Of a stretch of DNA of 64,000 nt, positions 59,723 through 64,000 are shown one piece after another. The stretch is from Nannocystis sp. RBIL2 (GTDB taxonomy: Bacteria > Myxococcota_A > Polyangia > Nannocystales > Nannocystaceae). The stretch covers positions 4,364,151 to 4,428,150 of the forward strand of contig NZ_JAPNJW010000002.1 of NCBI RefSeq assembly GCF_026626745.1. The letters are read 5' to 3'. Every line of letters starts with the position of its first letter. The first letter of the stretch is position 1. The notes beneath the pieces are model-generated. The model had not been told where the DNA came from, did not search any database, and was given only the letters and a program-made list of their open reading frames with translations. Both the position numbers and the translations under genes were made by a program.

Positions 59723-61489
59723 TCAAGCGCGTGCGTCGATTCCAGGGAGCCCGAAGCGCCCCACGACCTCGCGACGGCCGACGTCGGCCAGGACGATGGT
59801 GCCTTGAACGAGGAGCGCGAGCGTCCGGCCCGTGGGGTCGAATGCGGCGGCTTCCGGCGGGGGGTGGAGCCGCACGGCGTCGCCCGCCCGATGATCACAC
59901 AGGACACTCCTGGACCACAGGAGGTGCCACGCACCATCGCAGAAGGCCACCGCGTTCGCCGAGAATTCGTCGTCCTCGCCGTGGTCCTCCTCGCCGGCGC
60001 GACCGGCGTCGCTCGAAAGGATGTCCCACCGCGGGATGTCGCCGTCAGGGGGCTCAGAGGGACAAGCGTGCGGAATGCCCCGACCAAGCTCGATGATCTC
60101 CGTCCCGCTGCCCTCCTCGCCGACCCAGGCGAGCGCCATTCCTGGCGCATAGGCGATGGCAGTGGGCCGATCTCCGCCGGCACGAAGGCGCCGAATCTGT
60201 TGACCGTCGGCGGTCGTAAGGAACAGATCCTCTGGTTCGTCGTTGGTGACGAACCGCAACGCCACGCCGGGCGGCGGGCGATCCAGGTAAACGCCTGTCT
60301 CGCAATCGATCACCGATATCTCGCCCAGGATGGGTGCGATCCGAGTGACGCCCTCATTGTCGACGTGGACGAGGTCGTCACCGAAGCCCGAATCGGTGGA
60401 AGTGAGCGTCGGATGAGTCGCCCCGAAGAACCCCTCGAATACGGCGAATCGGCCACTCACCACACCGCGGAGCCTGGTACCCGCGGGCGGCAGCACGGAG
60501 AGGCCGTTGCCGGCGCGATCCAGGATCGACACGCGATCTCGAAGCTGCACGATCAGCCGTTCGGAGCCGACGAACGCGATCGATCGCGCCTCGCTGTCCG
60601 CGAGACCATCGGGCACTCGAACGAGGGGCGGCACGAGGCGCTCGTAGCTCCGGCGCGTCTGGCGAACGACAGCCTCGAACGCCAGTTGCACCTGGATACT
60701 CTCGTCTCGGAGGATCGGGGGCGGCGCGTCGAGCTCGAGCAACCTGCGCTCGCGCGTCGCTCGCTCGACGAGGTTCAACCACGTCTCGTTCAACGGCCCG
60801 ATCCATGGAGTAACCTGCGTGGGCGCATCGATCGGGGCCAGCGGTCTATCGCCAGGTGGAGGGACGGGCACCTTTGCGATCGTGCAGAGGGGGAGAAGGG
60901 GGTGCTCCGGGTCGGAGCGCCGCAGCGCTTCCGCGAGCCCGCAAGGACCGATGAGATCGCCGTCGTCGAGGTCGTCGGCGAGCACGACCTGCCATCGTAT
61001 CTTCTGCTCTGGAACGTCGACTCCGCGGCCGCTCCGCTCGCGCGCGTCCACCGGACGGAGCGCCTTCTTTCCACCCACCACGTGGCGCAGATCCTCCACG
61101 TAGATGCCGAGGGGGCCGGCGAGATGCCAATATACGGACGGGTGAACGACATTGGCAACTTCCAGGTGTCCCCACCGCTCGTCGCGCAGCCTTGAACGAT
61201 CGCACAGCACGCCGCAGCGAGGACAGGTGACACCCCGCGACGTCTGTCCCTCGGTCGCACCGCAGGCGCACCGATCATCGAGCACCGGGCCGAAGATCAC
61301 CTCGCTGAAGATCCCCCGCTGCGCCGCGCGCATCCTCTCTTCTCTCGCCACCGGATAGAAAGTCTCGGTGCTCGTCACCGCTCCTTGCGAGCGAGCGCCC
61401 TCATTCGCCTGTCCCGTGAGCGTAAGCAGCGCGCGCATGGCGTCCTCGGGATCCGCGGAGAAGAAGGCGGCGAGGCGTTGCTCCTTCAT
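59723..61489 (-). CDS. RNA polymerase beta-prime clamp/zinc-domain mimic fused to a beta-propeller-like domain
   Basis: The product has 588 residues. Residues 42-135 match the start of RpoC: GIFSEVIFGPVLDD, zinc cysteines C74, C76, C89 and C92 with the same spacing as E. coli beta-prime (C-x-C-x12-C-x2-C), then RLRDERWGHLEVANVVHP (RpoC: RRERMGHIELA). Residues 205-280 match the clamp helices: VPPPGDRPLAPID and LNETWLNLVERATRERRLLELDAP, then PILRDES, which in RpoC form the main sigma-region-2 docking site. No NADFDGD catalytic core or later RpoC part exists. Residues 290-588 are beta-strand repeats of WD40/propeller style (AAAFDPTGRTLALLVQGTIV). An in-frame ATG-less extension upstream lacks coding character; start ATG 61489. 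A sigma decoy or polymerase regulator is a plausible role. Confidence 0.85.
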   Translation of the reverse strand: MKEQRLAAFFSADPEDAMRALLTLTGQANEGARSQGAVTSTETFYPVAREERMRAAQRGIFSEVIFGPVLDDRCACGATEGQTSRGVTCPRCGVLCDRSRLRDERWGHLEVANVVHPSVYWHLAGPLGIYVEDLRHVVGGKKALRPVDARERSGRGVDVPEQKIRWQVVLADDLDDGDLIGPCGLAEALRRSDPEHPLLPLCTIAKVPVPPPGDRPLAPIDAPTQVTPWIGPLNETWLNLVERATRERRLLELDAPPPILRDESIQVQLAFEAVVRQTRRSYERLVPPLVRVPDGLADSEARSIAFVGSERLIVQLRDRVSILDRAGNGLSVLPPAGTRLRGVVSGRFAVFEGFFGATHPTLTSTDSGFGDDLVHVDNEGVTRIAPILGEISVIDCETGVYLDRPPPGVALRFVTNDEPEDLFLTTADGQQIRRLRAGGDRPTAIAYAPGMALAWVGEEGSGTEIIELGRGIPHACPSEPPDGDIPRWDILSSDAGRAGEEDHGEDDEFSANAVAFCDGAWHLLWSRSVLCDHRAGDAVRLHPPPEAAAFDPTGRTLALLVQGTIVLADVGRREVVGRFGLPGIDARA

Positions 61490-61925
61490 GCGCACAGCAT
61501 AACGAGTTGTGGCCGCGAACGCGAGCGACCGACACGGGCCTCGGCGAGCACATCGAGGTGCCTGCAGCGTCCGCGAGCGTGAGGGAGCATCCCAGTTCGT
61601 GCCCCGAGCCGGCTCGTGCGCCGAGGCTGGGCGAGTGGGGCCACGGTGCGCGACGGCGATGCGCGGCCAGCAACGCCGGTGCGGCGGCAAGGCGCCGGAG
61701 GCGAATCAGGCAGAGCCCGCGCCATCGGCCGGCCCTCCGTTGCCGCACGCACCAGGCGAGCCTGACGGCGGCCGCTTGCTCGTCCTTGCCGCCGGCCTCA
61801 CGAGCGTCCTCCGTCACCGTAGCGAGACGTGCAGGGGATGCGCTTGCGAGCGCGCATGAGGTGACTCATCGCCGGGTGAGCCGGGCGCGGCCGCAGGACC
61901 GCGTGGGTGTATCCTTCTGGTCGCT
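61490..61925. promoter_or_regulatory. Divergent intergenic region
   Basis: About 435 bp between the start of the clamp-like gene (minus) and a small lipoprotein gene (plus). No gene is supported; frames here are GC artefacts. Control sequences of both genes are presumably here, but no promoter boxes could be assigned. Confidence 0.45.
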
Positions 61926-62372
61926 ATGCCGAACGCATCCGCGCCCCGACCTCGTCCCCGCCGCTGGTCGATCTTCGGCGCCGTGTTCGCGACAGCGAGC
62001 TGTGGCGCGCCGCCAGCGTCCGAGGCGGAGAGCGGGGCGATGATGGCCTGGGTCGCCGGACTGGGGCTCCCGGCGGGTGCCCACGACATGGCGCTGCCGG
62101 ATGCACTGCGAGCGTCGAGCCAGGACGGACGCGTTCGGGTGCTGGTCGGTGGCGACAATCGACGCTGCCTGCTGCTCAAGCGGCAGATCGGCTACAAGGA
62201 CAACTTCGAGGGCGCGCTGTACTGCGACGCGCCGGTGCGGCTGGACGAGATCGTCGAGCGTCCAGGTGCGCCGGCGGTCGTCTCGATCACCGGCGACGCG
62301 GAATTCGAGGAGCTGTACGTGCGCGCGGGCTACGGCGACCGCCGCTTCGCAGTGTACTTCGATCTCAATTGA
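61926..62372 (+). CDS. Small lipoprotein, function unknown
   Basis: The product has 148 residues. The N-terminus has a basic stretch, a hydrophobic core and lipobox TASC (Cys26). The mature part has a beta-rich segment (RVRVLVGGDNRRCLLLKRQIGYKDNFEGALYCDAP) and FEELYVRAGYGDRRFAVYFDLN. Two Cys residues (in RRCLLL and ALYCDA) may form a disulfide. No family is recognised. It diverges from the clamp-like gene. Confidence 0.65.
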   Translation: MPNASAPRPRPRRWSIFGAVFATASCGAPPASEAESGAMMAWVAGLGLPAGAHDMALPDALRASSQDGRVRVLVGGDNRRCLLLKRQIGYKDNFEGALYCDAPVRLDEIVERPGAPAVVSITGDAEFEELYVRAGYGDRRFAVYFDLN

Positions 62373-62534
62373 CCGCTGCCAGGTTCGGGGCGGCCCGGGT
62401 CGCGGCGCTTCTCTGAGTAAGCGGGTGGGCAGCAGGCGACCGCCGGCGGTCGTCGATACGTCTTTTCCGCTGGTGCGACCCGTGACGAGTCACGAACGGT
62501 AGCGCTGCGCTCTCGGCGGAGCGCAACCAAATCA

Positions 62535-62849
62535 CTACGGTCTTCCGCGTCCCTGACGGCGGTTGTCCGTGAAGACGAAACCGACGCCATCCTTGTCGCG
62601 TTTGATACAGAGCCACTCGTCGGCGTTGCGGTCGGACTCGAGGATCTCGAACTCGATTGACGGGGGCTCCCCAAGAGCGATAGCCTCGAGAACGACATCT
62701 TCGACCGTGATGAGTTCGAAGGGCGGGGGGCAACCACCCTCGGGCTCACCATCACCCGCAGCTGCTGGCGACGGCGTCCCCCAAACGACCAAACTGGAGA
62801 ATACACCAAGTGTAAGGTTACGGAGGGTGCATCTGACGATAACTCGCAT
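62535..62849 (-). CDS. Small secreted protein, function unknown
   Basis: The product has 104 residues. A signal peptide (RNLTLGVFSSLVVWGTPSPAAA) is followed by CPPPFELITVEDVVLEAIALGEPPSIEFEI and an end motif ADEWLCIKRDKDGVGFVFTDNRRQ. A good ribosome site (GGAAGG, 5 bases upstream) fixes the ATG at 62849. The local GC is lower than in most of the window. Two Cys could pair in the periplasm. Confidence 0.7.
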   Translation of the reverse strand: MRVIVRCTLRNLTLGVFSSLVVWGTPSPAAAGDGEPEGGCPPPFELITVEDVVLEAIALGEPPSIEFEILESDRNADEWLCIKRDKDGVGFVFTDNRRQGRGRP

Positions 62850-63004
62850 ATCCTTCCCCTTTCCTGTCGGTGATCCGCTTTGAGCCCAGGCATGCTCAAC
62901 TCCCGTACGGAGCTGACTCCGCACGGATCGCCAGTCATGCCGCCGGACTCCCGGGTCGACCTTTGAATGCGGCGGGCTGGCGGATCGAAATCTACTGCCC
63001 TCGC

Positions 63005-63334
63005 TCACGGTGACAAGTGATTTACCTCGCCTGCGCGACTGTGGGCCAGCACGAGCAAGAAGACCCACGCCTTGCGCTCACGGCCGCTGTCGGGGTCGTA
63101 GAGGCATCGCGCACGCCACATCGTCGAGTCGCCAAGGGCCGATACCCACAGCGGGTGCGTCTCGACCGCCAGTGGCCACGGTCGGAGGTTGGGCCGCAAG
63201 GGATCGACGGTGCCGAGGACGGCGCACACCGCCTCATGCTCGGTGAGCAGCTCATTCCGAGCGGCACCTCGTCGGCCGCACGTTGCGCAAGACCATGGCC
63301 CGGACAGGCACGTCGCGTGGGTCGGAGCCGGCAC
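63005..63334 (-). CDS. Possible small cytoplasmic protein or gene remnant
   Basis: Up to 109 residues. The C-terminal two-thirds (RNELLTEHEAVCAVLGTVDPLRPNLRPWPLAVETHP, LWVSALGDSTMWRARCLYDPDSGRERKAWVFLLVLAHSRAGEVNHLSP) has normal protein composition, unlike the frames on the other strand. The N-terminus (MPAPTHATCLSGPW) and start are uncertain and no ribosome site is clear, so it may be the end of a decayed gene. No family was recognised. Confidence 0.4.
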   Translation of the reverse strand: MPAPTHATCLSGPWSCATCGRRGAARNELLTEHEAVCAVLGTVDPLRPNLRPWPLAVETHPLWVSALGDSTMWRARCLYDPDSGRERKAWVFLLVLAHSRAGEVNHLSP

Positions 63335-63556
63335 GGACCAGGGCCTTCGTGAAGCCCGTGACCCGCGGCCGTGTTACCTTCGCCGACACTTCGACGAAAT
63401 TCCCCCTTCGAACCGCTTAGGCGCCCCTGAACCTCCTGCCGCATGCCCCGCGAGTGGTTGTTGAGGGAACGGTCGAAGCGTCCGCGCCGGTGAACAGCTC
63501 GTAACAGACGTGGTGGGGCGAGAGGCCCGGACGTAGGGCAACCTCGCCGCCGCGCG

Positions 63557-63994
63557 CTACGGTCTCATCATCATCGAGTCCGGGCCTGGGGCTTCGACGA
63601 TCTGCTCCACACCGAGGAGGGATGCGAACGCCTGCGCGAGCGCGGCCTTGTTCATCGGCGCCTCTCCGGGCATCTTCAGCGCGAGCCCGCGGATCCCGTT
63701 TTCCCAGTCGAACGTCCGCAAGCAAGCCTCGGGCAGGTAGAATTCCTTCTCGGCGTGAAACGTACGCCAAGTCTCACCCGGGAGACGCAGGCATCCTTCC
63801 ACGATCCAGCTGTCATCGTCCACCACGACGTCGAACGAGATCTCCGCCCGTTCGCCGAAGAAGAACGAGGGCTCGACGCTTCCTTCGAGCGCGGTGAGGT
63901 GACGTTCGATCACCGTGCGGTACTCGTGCTTCGCCGGCAGGTACACGATGTACTTCCAGCGCTGCGTCTCGGCCACGGCCGTATGGTCCTGCAT
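63557..63994 (-). CDS. Conserved-looking cytoplasmic protein, function unknown
   Basis: The product has 145 residues and is complete in the window, with an ATG at 63994. It has an alternating alpha/beta look: WKYIVYLPAKHEYRTVIERHLTALEG, FFFGERAEISFDVVVDDDSWIVEGCLRLPG, HAEKEFYLPEACLRTFDWENGIRGLALKMPG. It has no signal peptide or membrane helix. Similar small standalone proteins often act as immunity or adaptor proteins in myxobacterial accessory regions, but nothing here proves that. Confidence 0.65.
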   Translation of the reverse strand: MQDHTAVAETQRWKYIVYLPAKHEYRTVIERHLTALEGSVEPSFFFGERAEISFDVVVDDDSWIVEGCLRLPGETWRTFHAEKEFYLPEACLRTFDWENGIRGLALKMPGEAPMNKAALAQAFASLLGVEQIVEAPGPDSMMMRP

Positions 63995-64000
63995 CGGCTC

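Noticed and set aside
61221..61252. GGACAG...CTGTCC inverted half-sites inside the clamp-like gene
   Set aside because: The 17-base separation and the perfect RpoC-like protein sequence (zinc knuckle) explain the bases; not counted as a member of the palindrome family.
1..64000. tRNA, rRNA, integrase, insertion sequence or origin
   Set aside because: I found no tRNA-like cloverleaf, rRNA sequence, transposase or integrase motif or DnaA-box cluster anywhere in the window.

Overview
The window is very GC-rich, almost every frame is open, and many genes encode secreted or lipid-anchored proteins with Thr/Gly/Asp-rich linkers. Two products end in a MYXO-CTERM type tail (Cys-Gly-Cys, a hydrophobic helix, then an Arg run), and Cys-rich DUF4215 repeats and DUF1592/DUF1552 gene pairs are present. 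Together these point to a myxobacterium (Myxococcota), most likely of the Nannocystis/Plesiocystis group. That assignment is inference from protein style; no rRNA or tRNA gene was seen.

Layout. 0.2-6.5 kb: a catalase-fold-like protein; a three-gene unit of crotonase, 2-oxoglutarate oxygenase and flavin halogenase; a methyltransferase; and an AraC regulator followed by three short palindromes. 6.5-16.9 kb: an orphan type VI secretion (T6SS) spike/effector island. Its left arm is vgrG, a DUF6484 gene and a TIGR02270 gene. Its right arm is a DUF2169 gene, a thiolase-like gene, a DUF4150/PAAR protein with a Cys-rich C-terminal toxin candidate, a SUKH immunity protein, and a membrane-anchored kinase-like protein whose HRD motif reads HRA. 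16.9-23.4 kb: an active-looking Ser/Thr kinase, a TPR protein and an FGE-like lipoprotein in one overlapping operon, then a fibronectin-like surface protein and a HEAT lipoprotein pair. 23.5-50.2 kb: mostly envelope and surface proteins. These include two DUF1592/DUF1552 cassettes, a ferritin-like gene broken by an in-frame TGA, beta-helix and Cys-rich proteins and a Sel1 lipoprotein, with a PAS-STAS protein, a histidine kinase, a GST, a Nudix hydrolase, a TRIC-like channel and an EXPERA-like membrane protein among them.

50.2-64 kb holds the most unusual genes. A WYL regulator/GST pair looks horizontally acquired. A 1004-residue protein joins an MJ1316 domain, an EEP nuclease fold, a 2H phosphoesterase and a eukaryote-type poly(A) polymerase, and looks like an RNA-repair enzyme in one chain. 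A 588-residue protein carries the zinc-binding domain and the sigma-docking clamp helices of RNA polymerase beta-prime fused to a beta-propeller-like half, with no catalytic core; a small zinc-ribbon gene lies next to it. A gamma-glutamyltranspeptidase gene is broken by one frameshift.

Across the window runs a family of 18-20 bp palindromes built on TGTCC-N4-GGACA. They occur in two versions that differ by a compensating base pair (CATGTCC/GGACATG and CCTGTCC/GGACAGG). They lie between genes, at gene 3' ends, and in frame inside coding regions, with four copies in the RNA-repair gene alone.
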